Assembly (NCBI RefSeq): GCF_900090285.1
Contig: NZ_LT607754.1
Span: 3,746,001 to 3,810,000, forward strand
Source of the DNA: Micromonospora inositola
Lineage (GTDB): Bacteria > Actinomycetota > Actinomycetes > Mycobacteriales > Micromonosporaceae
Length of the DNA: 64,000 nucleotides
Direction: 5' to 3'
Part shown: positions 35,889-43,817 of the stretch, one piece after another
Position numbering within the stretch: position 1 is the first letter of the stretch
Layout of the letters: every line of letters begins with the position of its first letter
Position numbers and translations under genes: made by a program
Notes under the pieces: generated by a model
Databases searched by the model: none
Told to the model about the DNA's origin: nothing
Seen by the model: only the letters and a program-made list of their open reading frames with translations

Positions 35889-36077
35889 GACCGCGAAAGA
35901 AGCAAATTACAGCAGTGTTGTTCAGGAACGGCATCCCGTTGTCGGGGGCTATGGCGGGCGGACCGCGAATCGCGCGCCGAGGGATTGCCGATCCGGTCCG
36001 GTGGGCATCGTTGTCCACGCGTGATCAAGAGACACGGCACGGGGGCGTGTGCCGCACGGCGGACGGAAGGGCGCGGG

Positions 36078-36770
36078 ATGGGTGCACTGCGCAAGGCGGG
36101 GGTCTGGCTCGGTCTGGTCGAGGAGGACGACGAGCGGGCGTACGAGGACGGTGGCTACGACAAGGGTGGCTACCGCGACTCGCGCTACCGGTCGAGTCGC
36201 TACTCTGAGGAGTTCGCCGACGAGGAGGACGACGAGTCGGAGGAGCCGCCGGCCCGTTCCCGGGTCGGTGACCGGGGCCGGCTGACCGAGCGCGCCTCGA
36301 GCCGCGCGGCGGAGATCGACCGCGCCGACGGCGAGCGGGCGGAGCGGGTCGAGCGGTCCAGCGTCCGGTCGATCACCCGGTCAGGGGCCGGGGAGACCTC
36401 GGGCGCGCTGACGTACCACACCCGGGACAATCTCGCCCTGGCGCCGCAGGTCCAGCCCCGCGAGCGGGCCGTGGTGGCGGAGGAGGAGCAGCGCTACCAG
36501 ATCACCACGCTGCACCCCACCACCTACCGGGAGGCGCGCACCATCGGCGAGCACTTCCGCGACGGCGTGCCCGTGATCATCAACCTCACCGAGATGGACG
36601 AGGCGGACGCCCGCCGGCTGGTGGACTTCGCTGCCGGGCTGGCGTTCGGACTGCGCGGTACGATCGAGCGCGTGACCAACCGGGTGTTCCTGCTCTCACC
36701 GGCCAACGTCCAGGTCACCGCGGAGGACAAGGCCAAGATCGCTGAGGGCGGCTTTTTCAGCCTGAGCTAG
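36078..36770 (+). CDS. sepF: Cell division protein SepF
   Basis: A 230-residue SepF, which tethers FtsZ to the membrane. The N-terminal [17 protein letters not shown] is the amphipathic membrane-binding helix. A long, highly charged Arg/Asp/Glu/Tyr-rich linker (about 20-125) follows. The folded C-terminal domain includes [18 protein letters not shown] and [27 protein letters not shown]. The ATG at 36078 lies behind GGAAGGGCG and gives the family N-terminus. It sits in the conserved position between yggS and yggT. Confidence 0.95.
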   Translation: MGALRKAGVWLGLVEEDDERAYEDGGYDKGGYRDSRYRSSRYSEEFADEEDDESEEPPARSRVGDRGRLTERASSRAAEIDRADGERAERVERSSVRSITRSGAGETSGALTYHTRDNLALAPQVQPRERAVVAEEEQRYQITTLHPTTYREARTIGEHFRDGVPVIINLTEMDEADARRLVDFAAGLAFGLRGTIERVTNRVFLLSPANVQVTAEDKAKIAEGGFFSLS

Positions 36771-36798
36771 CCCGCTCGACCGAGGGACGTCGCCTGCC

Positions 36799-37104
36799 GT
36801 GTTGTCGATCTTGTTCCAAGTGCTGTATCTGCTGGTCTATCTGTTCCTGCTTGTGCTCTTGGCCCGATTTGTCCTCGCGGCCGTTCTCGCGTACGGACGC
36901 CGCTGGCAACCGGGCCGGGGAGCATCGGCGGGACTGGAATCGGTGTGGAGCGTCACTGATCCGCCTCTGCGGACGTTGAGGCGTGTGATCCCACCACTGC
37001 GAATTGGTAACGTGAGCATCGACCTGGCCTCACTTGTGCTCCTGGTTATCCTGTTCGTGCTGATGAGGTTTGTGTTAGATCCGCTGATCAGGAACTTCTC
37101 CTGA
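36799..37104 (+). CDS. YggT family membrane protein
   Basis: A 101-residue protein with two long hydrophobic segments (about 1-30 and 75-95) around a short loop containing [29 protein letters not shown], the YggT signature. Its base composition is less GC-rich than its neighbours. YggT proteins lie beside sepF and divIVA in many Gram-positive bacteria and in S. pneumoniae-type clusters are linked to septal placement or osmotic tolerance; function remains uncertain. The GTG at 36799 is preceded by GAGGGACG. Confidence 0.9.
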   Translation: MLSILFQVLYLLVYLFLLVLLARFVLAAVLAYGRRWQPGRGASAGLESVWSVTDPPLRTLRRVIPPLRIGNVSIDLASLVLLVILFVLMRFVLDPLIRNFS

Positions 37105-37147
37105 CCAGCGCGCGCTTTCGCGGCCGCAACTGACCCGAGGAGTTTCG

Positions 37148-37942
37148 ATGCCGCTGACCCCGGCCGACGTCCACAACGTCGCCTTCAAAAAGCCGCCGAT
37201 CGGCAAGCGGGGGTATGACGAGGAGGAGGTCGACGCCTTCCTGGACGAGGTCGAGCGCGAGCTCGCCCGTCTGATCGAGGAGAACAACGAGCTGCGCGCC
37301 CAGGTGGAGCGCGGCGGTCGCGGCCCCGCTCCCGCCGGCCCCGGCGGCGACCCCCGTCTCGCGGCCGAGCTCAACGACGTCAAGGCCCAGCTGGACCGGG
37401 TGCAGCGCGACAAGGCGGCCGCCGAGCAGGCGGCCCGGGCGATGCAGGCCGAGCTGGAGCAGGTCCGCGCCCAGGGCGGCCCGGCCGCCGGCGCTGACGG
37501 CGAGCAGCAGGCGCTGCGGGTGCTGATGATGGCCCAGCGCACCGCCGACGACCACGTGTCGGACGCCCGCCGTGAGGCCGACCAGCTGCTCTCCGAGGCC
37601 CGGTCCAAGGCCGAGGAGGTCACCCGCGAGGCCCGCGCCAAGGCCGACGCGCTGGAGCGCGACGCCCGCCAGCGGCACCAGGAGGCCATGGGCGGCCTGG
37701 ACGCCAAGCGCACCGCGCTGCAGAAGCACATCGAGGAGCTCAAGCAGTTCGAGCGGGAGTACCGCACCCGGCTCAAGGCGTACCTGGAGAGCCAGCTGCG
37801 GGACCTCGACGGCCGGGCCCAGGGCCTGGAGGCCGAGGTCAACCGCACCGAGGGCAACCGTTCCGGTGGCGGCAGCAACGGCCTCGCCGCCGCCGGCTCG
37901 TACGGTGGCGGTCGTTCGGGCTCGCTCGAGTCCGGCCGCTGA
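37148..37942 (+). CDS. divIVA: Polar growth protein DivIVA/Wag31
   Basis: A 264-residue coiled-coil protein that marks poles and septa and directs apical growth in actinobacteria. The N-terminal [17 protein letters not shown] lipid-binding domain and [15 protein letters not shown] are canonical. A Gly/Pro/Ala-rich linker (about 59-75) is followed by long coiled coils (78-110 and 120-240) and a Gly/Ser tail. The ATG at 37148 has GAGGAG upstream. It closes the dcw cluster; a strong hairpin follows. Confidence 0.96.
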   Translation: MPLTPADVHNVAFKKPPIGKRGYDEEEVDAFLDEVERELARLIEENNELRAQVERGGRGPAPAGPGGDPRLAAELNDVKAQLDRVQRDKAAAEQAARAMQAELEQVRAQGGPAAGADGEQQALRVLMMAQRTADDHVSDARREADQLLSEARSKAEEVTREARAKADALERDARQRHQEAMGGLDAKRTALQKHIEELKQFEREYRTRLKAYLESQLRDLDGRAQGLEAEVNRTEGNRSGGGSNGLAAAGSYGGGRSGSLESGR

Positions 37943-37949
37943 TCCCGCC

Positions 37950-37980
37950 GTCGGCGGCCGTCCCCGCGACGGCCGCCGAC
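37950..37980 (+). terminator. Hairpin terminator after divIVA
   Basis: A perfect 13-bp stem (37950-37962 with 37968-37980) around a CCCGC loop begins 7 nt after the divIVA stop codon. It lacks a T-tract, as expected for this genome. Confidence 0.75.
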
Positions 37981-38016
37981 CGCTCGCAGACCGACCCGAT
38001 GCGGCGGGGGTGAGCC

Positions 38017-38616
38017 GTGACAGTCGCCAGCCTCCTGCTCATCCTCGTCGCCGTCGTGCTCCTGGTGGCCGGGTTGGCCGGCGGGTCCAGTCCGCTGCTG
38101 ATCACCTCCATCGCGGCCAGCCTGCTGGCCGCCGTCGCCCTCGTCGTGGGTGCCCGCCAGGCAGCCGCCACCCGGGCGACGACGGACCGGACGGCAGGGC
38201 GTCGGGGCGGGCCGGCGACGTCGCGCGGCCCGTACGGGTCTCCGGTCATGGAGCCCGAGATTCCCGTCCAGCACGTTCCCCCGACGGTCGGCACCGGGTG
38301 GCGGCAACCACCCGAGCCGCCGTCGGGGTCCGAGCTGCGGCCGCGGCCGGCACCGGGACCCGGCACCGACGAGGCGCCGGTCGACGAGCCGGACGTCCAG
38401 CGGGTGCCGCCCGAGGACGCCGCCGTGGTCGCCCAGTTGCTCACCCCGGTCCACGTCGTGCAGGGCCGGCCGCGATACCACCTCGCCGCCTGCCCGCACC
38501 TCCTCGACCGGCTGCCGTCCCGACTCCCGGTGGCCGAGGCGGTCGAGCTGGGCTTCACCCCGTGCGCCCGGTGCGCGCCGGCAACCGTCCTGCTCGCCGA
38601 CGCCCGGCCGAGCTGA
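38017..38616 (+). CDS. Membrane protein with a C-terminal Ada-like zinc motif
   Basis: A 199-residue protein of unknown function. Two hydrophobic helices (about 4-24 and 27-46) are followed by a long Pro/Gly/Arg-rich linker and a folded C-terminus. There His155, Cys159, Cys183 and Cys186 occur in RYHLAACPH ... LGFTPCARCAP. This spacing and the G-F-x-P-C-x-x-C ending resemble the zinc-binding domain of Ada-type proteins, so a metal site is likely. The GTG at 38017 has GGGGGTGAG upstream. It follows divIVA, and the DUF167 gene follows it by 11 nt. Confidence 0.75.
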   Translation: MTVASLLLILVAVVLLVAGLAGGSSPLLITSIAASLLAAVALVVGARQAAATRATTDRTAGRRGGPATSRGPYGSPVMEPEIPVQHVPPTVGTGWRQPPEPPSGSELRPRPAPGPGTDEAPVDEPDVQRVPPEDAAVVAQLLTPVHVVQGRPRYHLAACPHLLDRLPSRLPVAEAVELGFTPCARCAPATVLLADARPS

Positions 38617-38627
38617 GGGCGGCGCCC

Positions 38628-38927
38628 ATGGACGACACGCTCACCGTCGCCGTACGGGTGAAGCCCGGCGCCTCCCGGGCCCGGGTCGGCGGCCGCTTCG
38701 ACGGTCCGCACGGGCCGGCCCTGGTGATCGCTGTGAACGCCCCGGCGGTCGACGGCCGGGCCACCGAGGCGGCCCGCCGCGCCCTCGCGGACGCGCTGGG
38801 CGTCCGGGCCGCGGCGGTCTCGCTGCGCACCGGCGCGGCCAGCCGCGACAAACTCTTCCTGGTCGAGCGCCCCTCGTCGGAGCTGCCCGTGGTGCTTCGC
38901 CGGCTGCGCGACGGATCGGCCGAGTGA
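38628..38927 (+). CDS. DUF167 (YggU) family protein
   Basis: A 99-residue alpha/beta protein. VAVRVKPGASRARVGG at the N-terminus and VNAPAVDGRATEAARRALADALGV are diagnostic for DUF167/YggU. Function is not established, but the gene commonly accompanies yggS/yggT, as here (yggS, yggT, DUF167 within 4 kb). The ATG at 38628 fits the domain start. Confidence 0.9.
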   Translation: MDDTLTVAVRVKPGASRARVGGRFDGPHGPALVIAVNAPAVDGRATEAARRALADALGVRAAAVSLRTGAASRDKLFLVERPSSELPVVLRRLRDGSAE

Positions 38928-38949
38928 GGGCCGCCCGGGCCGGCCGCGG

Positions 38950-40452
38950 ATGACCCCCGGGCTGGATCTCGCGCTGCTGCTCGGCGCGGCCGTCCTGCTG
39001 GTGGCGGTGGGCGCGGTGCGGTTCTCCACCCGGCTCGGGGTGCCCAGTCTGCTGGTCTACCTCGCGCTCGGGGTGGCGATCGGCGAGGCGGGCCTGGGCA
39101 TCCGCTTCGACGACGTCGAGCTGACCCGGGTGCTCGGGTTCTGCGCGCTCATCGTGATCATCGCGGAGGGCGGGCTGAGCGCCCGGTGGAGCACCCTGCG
39201 GCCGGTGCTCGGGCTGGCCGCCGCGCTCTCCACGGTCGGCGTGGTGGTCAGCATCGTGGTCGTCGGCCTCGTCGTGCACCTGCTGCTCGGCCTGGACTGG
39301 CGGCTGGCGCTGCTCTACGGCGCGGTGCTCTCCTCCACCGACGCGGCGGCCGTCTTCGCCACCCTGCGCCGGCTGCGCCTGCCGCCCCGGCTGGTGGCCA
39401 CCCTGGAAGCCGAGTCGGGCATCAACGACGCCCCCGTGGTGATCCTGGTGGTGCTGCTGTCCCGGGCCGCCCCCGCCGCCCACCCCTGGTGGTACGAGGT
39501 CCTCCTCGTCGGCTACGAGCTGGGGGTCGGGGCGGCGGTCGGGGTGGCCGCCGGGATCGCCGGACGGTGGGCGCTGCGCCGGGCCGCGCTGCCCTCGGCG
39601 GGGCTCTACCCGATCGCGGTGGTCGGCTTCACCGTGCTCGCGTACGCCGCCGGAGCGGTGCTGCACGCCTCCGGCTTCCTCGCCGTGTACGTCGCCGGGG
39701 TGTTGCTCGGCAACGCCCGGCTGCCGCACCGCCAGGCCATCCTCGGCTTCGCCGACGGGCTGGCCTGGCTGGCCCAGATCGGCCTCTTCGTGCTGCTCGG
39801 CCTGCTGGTGTCGCCGGGCCGGCTGGACGCCGCGGTGCTGCCCGCGGTGGTGGCCGGCCTGGCCCTGGTGCTGGCCGCCCGGCCGCTGTCGGTGGCGGTC
39901 TCCGCGTTGCCGTTCCGGTTCGGCCTGCGCGAGCAGGCGTTCCTGTCCTGGGCCGGGCTGCGCGGCGCGGTGCCGATCGTGCTGGCCACCATCCCGCTCT
40001 CCGAGCGGGTCCCGGGGGCGGACCGACTCTTCGACGCGGTCTTCGTGCTGGTGGTGATCTTCACGCTGGTGCAGGCCGGGACCCTCGCCCCGGCGGCCCG
40101 TCGGCTCGGGGTGACCGCCCCGGCGGAGGCGGCCGAGATCCGGGTCGAGACGGCCCCCCTCGAACGGATGCGGGCGGACCTGCTCCAGCTCGAGGTGCCG
40201 CCGGGCTCCCGGCTCGGCGGGGTGCACGTGGACGAGCTGCGGCTTCCGGTGGGCGCCTCGGTGACCCTGGTGCTGCGCGACGGGGCCGGCTTCGTGCCCG
40301 GGCCGGACACCCGGCTCAAGGTCGGCGACAGCCTGCTCATCGTAGCCACCGCAGGGGTCCGGGACGAGGTGGAGCGGCGGTTGCGGGCGATCAGCCGCCG
40401 GGGCCGGCTGGCCCGGTGGTTTGGCGAGTACGGCGAGGACCGGGACGGATGA
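38950..40452 (+). CDS. Cation/proton antiporter (NhaP2-like, CPA1) with TrkA-C domain
   Basis: A 500-residue transporter of the monovalent cation/proton antiporter-1 type. About 12 membrane helices are visible, with SSTDAAAVFATLR and EAESGINDAPVVILV forming the ion-binding core (the conserved ND pair included). The C-terminal 100 residues form a TrkA-C domain (EVPPGSRLGGVHVDELRLP), as in potassium/proton antiporters of the NhaP2/CvrA group. A K+/H+ function is inferred. The ATG at 38950 has only a weak ribosome site. Confidence 0.88.
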   Translation: MTPGLDLALLLGAAVLLVAVGAVRFSTRLGVPSLLVYLALGVAIGEAGLGIRFDDVELTRVLGFCALIVIIAEGGLSARWSTLRPVLGLAAALSTVGVVVSIVVVGLVVHLLLGLDWRLALLYGAVLSSTDAAAVFATLRRLRLPPRLVATLEAESGINDAPVVILVVLLSRAAPAAHPWWYEVLLVGYELGVGAAVGVAAGIAGRWALRRAALPSAGLYPIAVVGFTVLAYAAGAVLHASGFLAVYVAGVLLGNARLPHRQAILGFADGLAWLAQIGLFVLLGLLVSPGRLDAAVLPAVVAGLALVLAARPLSVAVSALPFRFGLREQAFLSWAGLRGAVPIVLATIPLSERVPGADRLFDAVFVLVVIFTLVQAGTLAPAARRLGVTAPAEAAEIRVETAPLERMRADLLQLEVPPGSRLGGVHVDELRLPVGASVTLVLRDGAGFVPGPDTRLKVGDSLLIVATAGVRDEVERRLRAISRRGRLARWFGEYGEDRDG

Positions 40453-40522
40453 TCTGCTAACGTTCCTTTTGCCCTGACTGGTGGCTGTTCGGGGCTGAAA
40501 CGCGGAGCAACGGCGCGGTACG

Positions 40523-40551
40523 TTGTCGGACGCCTGTACGTTCCGTATTCT
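40523..40551 (+). promoter_or_regulatory. Promoter of the dksA-like/lspA/rluD group
   Basis: TTGTCG (40523-40528), a 17-nt spacer and TATTCT (40546-40551) match the main sigma factor consensus well. Transcription would start near 40558, leaving a leader of about 120 nt. Confidence 0.6.
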
Positions 40552-40567
40552 TGCCACCCTCCGGAGT

Positions 40568-40587
40568 GCACGGCCTGGTAGCCGTGC
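40568..40587 (+). other. Leader hairpin upstream of the DksA-like gene
   Basis: GCACGGC (40568-40574) and GCCGTGC (40581-40587) enclose a CTGGTA loop within the inferred 5' leader, about 95 nt before the start codon. It could be a weak attenuator, or the terminator of the antiporter gene. Confidence 0.4.
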
Positions 40588-40681
40588 GCCCGTTTCGTAC
40601 ATGGGGGACGCCCAGGCCGGTGGCCCCTGCCCAGGCACCGCACCGCCGACCGCCGCGCATCCGCGGCCGAGGGAGCTGACG

Positions 40682-41101
40682 ATGGCGAAGCCAGTCGATA
40701 CCAGGACCGCCGGCCGCAAGCCGGTGGCGAAGGCCACCCGCAGCGCGGCGGAGACCGAGAAGATCCGGGCGGCCCTGGCGGCCCGGCGCGACGAGTTGCG
40801 CGCCGAGTACGATCAGACGCTGAGCGAGATCACCGAGCTGCAGCGCGACCGGCTGACCGACTCGGCCGGGGACGACCAGGCCGACACCGGCACCAAGACG
40901 TTCGAGCGCGAGCAGGAGATCTCACTCGCCAACAGCATCCTGGAACGGATCACGCAGGTCGAGCGGGCCCTGGAGCGGCTCGACGAGGGCGGTTACGGCT
41001 GGTGCGAGCGGTGCGGCAACCCCATCCCGGTGGAGCGGCTCGCCGCCTTCCCGTCGGCCACCCTCTGCGTGACCTGCAAGCAGCTGGAGGAGCGGCGCTA
41101 G
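40682..41101 (+). CDS. DksA/TraR-type zinc-finger protein
   Basis: A 139-residue protein with a coiled-coil hairpin (about 25-100) and a C-terminal Cys4 zinc finger: Cys108, Cys111, Cys129 and Cys132. Such proteins bind the RNA polymerase secondary channel. The coiled-coil tip here carries SAGDDQADTG rather than the DxxDxA tip of classical DksA, so the regulatory effect may differ. The ATG at 40682 follows GAGGGAG; an in-frame ATG at 40600 would add 27 residues of low quality. It precedes lspA. Confidence 0.88.
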   Translation: MAKPVDTRTAGRKPVAKATRSAAETEKIRAALAARRDELRAEYDQTLSEITELQRDRLTDSAGDDQADTGTKTFEREQEISLANSILERITQVERALERLDEGGYGWCERCGNPIPVERLAAFPSATLCVTCKQLEERR

Positions 41102-41167
41102 GCCCGCTCCCCGGCGGCGGAGTGGAGACGGTGAGGGATCACCGCCGAGAGCGTCGATGGGGAGCAG

Positions 41168-41791
41168 ATGACCGCAGCACCGCCCGCCGGAGCCGGCACC
41201 GCTGAGTCGGGCGGCGGCACGCCCCGACGCCGGGCGGTCGGGGCACTCCTCGGCGTCGCCCTGGTCGCGCTCCTGGCCGACCTGGTCACCAAGCAGTGGG
41301 CGCTGACCGCGCTCACCGGCCGCCCGCCGCTCGGCCTGCTCGACGGCACCGTCTACCTGACCCTGACCCGCAACAGCGGGGCGGCGTGGAGCATCGGGTC
41401 CGGCCACACCTGGGTCTTCCCGCTGATCACCCTCGGCGTGATCGGCTGGATCGCCTGGATGGCGGCGCGGCTGCGGTCGGTGCCGTGGGCGGTCTCGCTC
41501 GGCCTGGTGCTGGGTGGGGCGCTCGGCAACCTCACCGACCGGATCTTCCGCGCGCCCGGCCACTTCGTCGGGCACGTGGTCGACATGATCAGCCTCTTCG
41601 ACCCGTACGGGCAGGTCTGGCCGGTGTTCAACCTGGCCGACAGCTCCCTGGTCTGCGGCGTGCTCCTGGCCGTGCTGCTGGAGCTGACCGGCCGGCAGCG
41701 CGACGGCCGCCGGGCCGGCGCCGAGCCGGCCGGCGCGGCGGAGTCCGGCGACGGGGCGCCCACCGGCAGCGAGCAGCGGGGGCGGGCATGA
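41168..41791 (+). CDS. lspA: Lipoprotein signal peptidase LspA
   Basis: A 207-residue membrane aspartic peptidase that removes signal peptides from prolipoproteins. Four membrane helices are seen between residues 22 and 175. The catalytic pair is Asp124 ([12 protein letters not shown]) and Asp158 (VFNLADSS), and [10 protein letters not shown] is the conserved lid region. The hydrophilic N-terminus and C-terminal 35 residues are extra. The stop overlaps the rluD start (ATGA). Confidence 0.95.
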   Translation: MTAAPPAGAGTAESGGGTPRRRAVGALLGVALVALLADLVTKQWALTALTGRPPLGLLDGTVYLTLTRNSGAAWSIGSGHTWVFPLITLGVIGWIAWMAARLRSVPWAVSLGLVLGGALGNLTDRIFRAPGHFVGHVVDMISLFDPYGQVWPVFNLADSSLVCGVLLAVLLELTGRQRDGRRAGAEPAGAAESGDGAPTGSEQRGRA

Positions 41792-42732
41792 CCTCGGCCT
41801 TCGCCGCCGGCGGCGACCACCGCTCCCTGCCCGTGCCGGACGGCCTCGACGGCATGCGGCTGGACCAGGCCGTGTCCCGGCTCTTCGGGCTCTCCCGGAC
41901 CGCCGCCGCGGCCCTCGTCGACGCCGGGGACGCACTGGTCGACGGCGCCGTCCGGGCCAATTCGCACAAGGTCAAGGCCGGCTCCTGGCTGGAGGTGACC
42001 CTGCCCGCCCCGGCCGCCCCGGCGACCGTGGTCCCGCAGGCCGTGCCCGGCCTGACCGTGGTCTACGCGGACGACGACATCGTGGTGGTCGACAAGCCGG
42101 TCGGCGTGGCCGCCCATCCCAGCCCCGGCTGGACCGGCCCGACGGTGATCGGCGCCCTGGCCGCCATCGGCCATCGGATCTCCACCAGCGGCGCCGCGGA
42201 GCGGCAGGGCGTGGTGCACCGGCTCGACGTGGGGACCACCGGGATCATGGCGGTGGCCAAGAGCGAGCAGGCGTACACCGCGTTGAAGCGGGCCTTCAAG
42301 TACCGCGAGGTGGAGAAGCGCTACCACGCCGTGGTGCAGGGCCACCCGGACCCGCTGCGCGGCACCATCGACGCGCCGATCGACCGGCATCCGCACCACG
42401 ACTACCGCTGGGCGGTGGTCACCGGGGGCAAGCCGAGCATCACCCACTACGACACGCTGGAGGCGTTCCCGGCGGCGAGCCTGCTCGACGTCCGCCTGGA
42501 GACCGGGCGCACCCACCAGATCCGGGTGCACTTCTCGACCCTGCGCCACCCGTGCGTCGGCGACATCACGTACGGCGCCGACCCGACCCTCTCGGCCCGG
42601 CTCGGGCTGAGCCGGCAGTGGCTGCACGCCCGCTCGCTGAGCTTCCAGCACCCGCGTACCGGCGACGAGGTCACCTTCGTCAGCGACTACCCGGACGACC
42701 TGGCGCACGCGCTGGAGATCCTGCGCGACTGA
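41788..42732 (+). CDS. rluD: RluD-type 23S rRNA pseudouridine synthase
   Basis: A 314-residue RluA-family enzyme. An S4 domain ([31 protein letters not shown], seen in order) is followed by the catalytic domain, where Asp147 in [13 protein letters not shown] is the nucleophile. [12 protein letters not shown] and YGADP close the active site. It makes pseudouridines in large-subunit rRNA. The lspA-rluD pairing with an ATGA overlap is common in actinobacteria. Confidence 0.93.
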   Translation: MTSAFAAGGDHRSLPVPDGLDGMRLDQAVSRLFGLSRTAAAALVDAGDALVDGAVRANSHKVKAGSWLEVTLPAPAAPATVVPQAVPGLTVVYADDDIVVVDKPVGVAAHPSPGWTGPTVIGALAAIGHRISTSGAAERQGVVHRLDVGTTGIMAVAKSEQAYTALKRAFKYREVEKRYHAVVQGHPDPLRGTIDAPIDRHPHHDYRWAVVTGGKPSITHYDTLEAFPAASLLDVRLETGRTHQIRVHFSTLRHPCVGDITYGADPTLSARLGLSRQWLHARSLSFQHPRTGDEVTFVSDYPDDLAHALEILRD

Positions 42733-42776
42733 CCACGCCGCGCCGATCCGCCGACCGCCCGACGAGGGGATGACCC

Positions 42777-43718
42777 GTGCCCGCCGACCGATCGCCGCGC
42801 CCGCGCCGCCGCATGTCGAGGTCCGCGATGCTGACCTGGCTGGCGCTGCTCTGCGCGGTGGTGGTCCTGGTCACCGGCGCCTGGGCCGGGCGGCGCGAGC
42901 CGGTGGGTGACCGCACCGTCGGCGAGGTGACCCGGGTCGGCGTGGCGGCCGGCGACCCCGTCCCTGCGTACCTGCGGGCCGCCGCCGACGAGCTGGCCCG
43001 GCTGACCGACGCCACCGGACCGGCGAGCGGCACGTACGCGCTGGTGTCCTTCTCGGCGTACCTGACCCCGCAGCGGGTCGCGGCGACGCTCGGCGGGGCG
43101 CCGGTCTCGGCGGCGGTGGCCCGGGTGCCGCTGCCCGGTTGGCAGACCGAGATCGTCCGGATCGCCGCGCTGCGCGTACCGGAGGACTTGGTCGCCGGGA
43201 TGGCCGAGGTGGCCGCCCGCAAGGACGGGGAGGCCGCCGACTACCGGGCGCGCGCCGCCGCCCCGGCCGCGTCCGCCGACGCCGAGCTGCGCCGGCTGTA
43301 CGACACCGGCGCGCGGGTCTCGGCCGAGGAGGCGGCGGCGTACCGGTCGGGGTGCGCCTGCGTGTACGCGGCCGTGATCCGCGCCACGTCCGACGCGCTG
43401 CGCGGCCTGGCCGCCCGGCCCGGGGTGCGGGCCGTCGACCCGGCCCCGGAGGTGAGCCGGCTGGACCGGACGGTCTTCACCCCGCCGCTGCCCGAGCAGC
43501 GTGACGTGGCTCGGCCACCGGCCGACGCGGGGCTGGCCGGGGCGTCCGCCACGCCGGCCGGGCGCGACCCTGGGGTGGGCGATTCGTCGGAAGCCGCACC
43601 GACGGTGACCGCCCCCTCACCGGGTGTCGGCGGATCCGCGCCGGGCGGAACGCCGCCCACCACCGCCCCGACCTCCCCGGACGCGGCCGCCGGCGGCGCG
43701 CCGGCGACATACCGGTGA
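42777..43718 (+). CDS. Hypothetical single-pass membrane or exported protein
   Basis: A 313-residue protein of no family I recognise. A basic N-terminus (SPRPRRRMSR) and a hydrophobic segment (about 17-36) form a signal anchor. The outside part has a helical region (about 60-210) with a Cys-x-Cys pair in YRSGCACVYAAV, and a disordered Pro/Thr/Ala/Gly-rich tail of about 80 residues. The GTG at 42777 has GACGAGGGGATG upstream. It stands alone between rluD and the ParA-like gene, 44 nt after rluD. Confidence 0.65.
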   Translation: MPADRSPRPRRRMSRSAMLTWLALLCAVVVLVTGAWAGRREPVGDRTVGEVTRVGVAAGDPVPAYLRAAADELARLTDATGPASGTYALVSFSAYLTPQRVAATLGGAPVSAAVARVPLPGWQTEIVRIAALRVPEDLVAGMAEVAARKDGEAADYRARAAAPAASADAELRRLYDTGARVSAEEAAAYRSGCACVYAAVIRATSDALRGLAARPGVRAVDPAPEVSRLDRTVFTPPLPEQRDVARPPADAGLAGASATPAGRDPGVGDSSEAAPTVTAPSPGVGGSAPGGTPPTTAPTSPDAAAGGAPATYR

Positions 43719-43740
43719 GCATGCCCACCGGGGGATGTGC

Positions 43741-43766
43741 GCGGACGGGTGTGGTCCGCATAGGGT
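43741..43766 (+). promoter_or_regulatory. Palindrome next to a -10 box upstream of the ParA-like gene
   Basis: The inverted repeat GCGGAC (43741-43746) / GTCCGC (43754-43759) lies immediately before TAGGGT (43761-43766). This looks like an operator beside a -10 box, about 50 nt before the next gene. A second -10-like TAGCCT is at 43775-43780. Confidence 0.4.
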
Positions 43767-43817
43767 TTCGTTCGTAGCCTGTCAGGCGGAGATCGATGTG
43801 GCTGGGGAGGGCGAGCC

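Noticed and set aside
43777..43787. GCCTGTCAGGC as a third copy of the 47-bp palindromic repeat
   Set aside because: Only this 11-nt core is shared with copy 1. The flanking arms (GAGCGATA) are absent, so chance is the simpler explanation.
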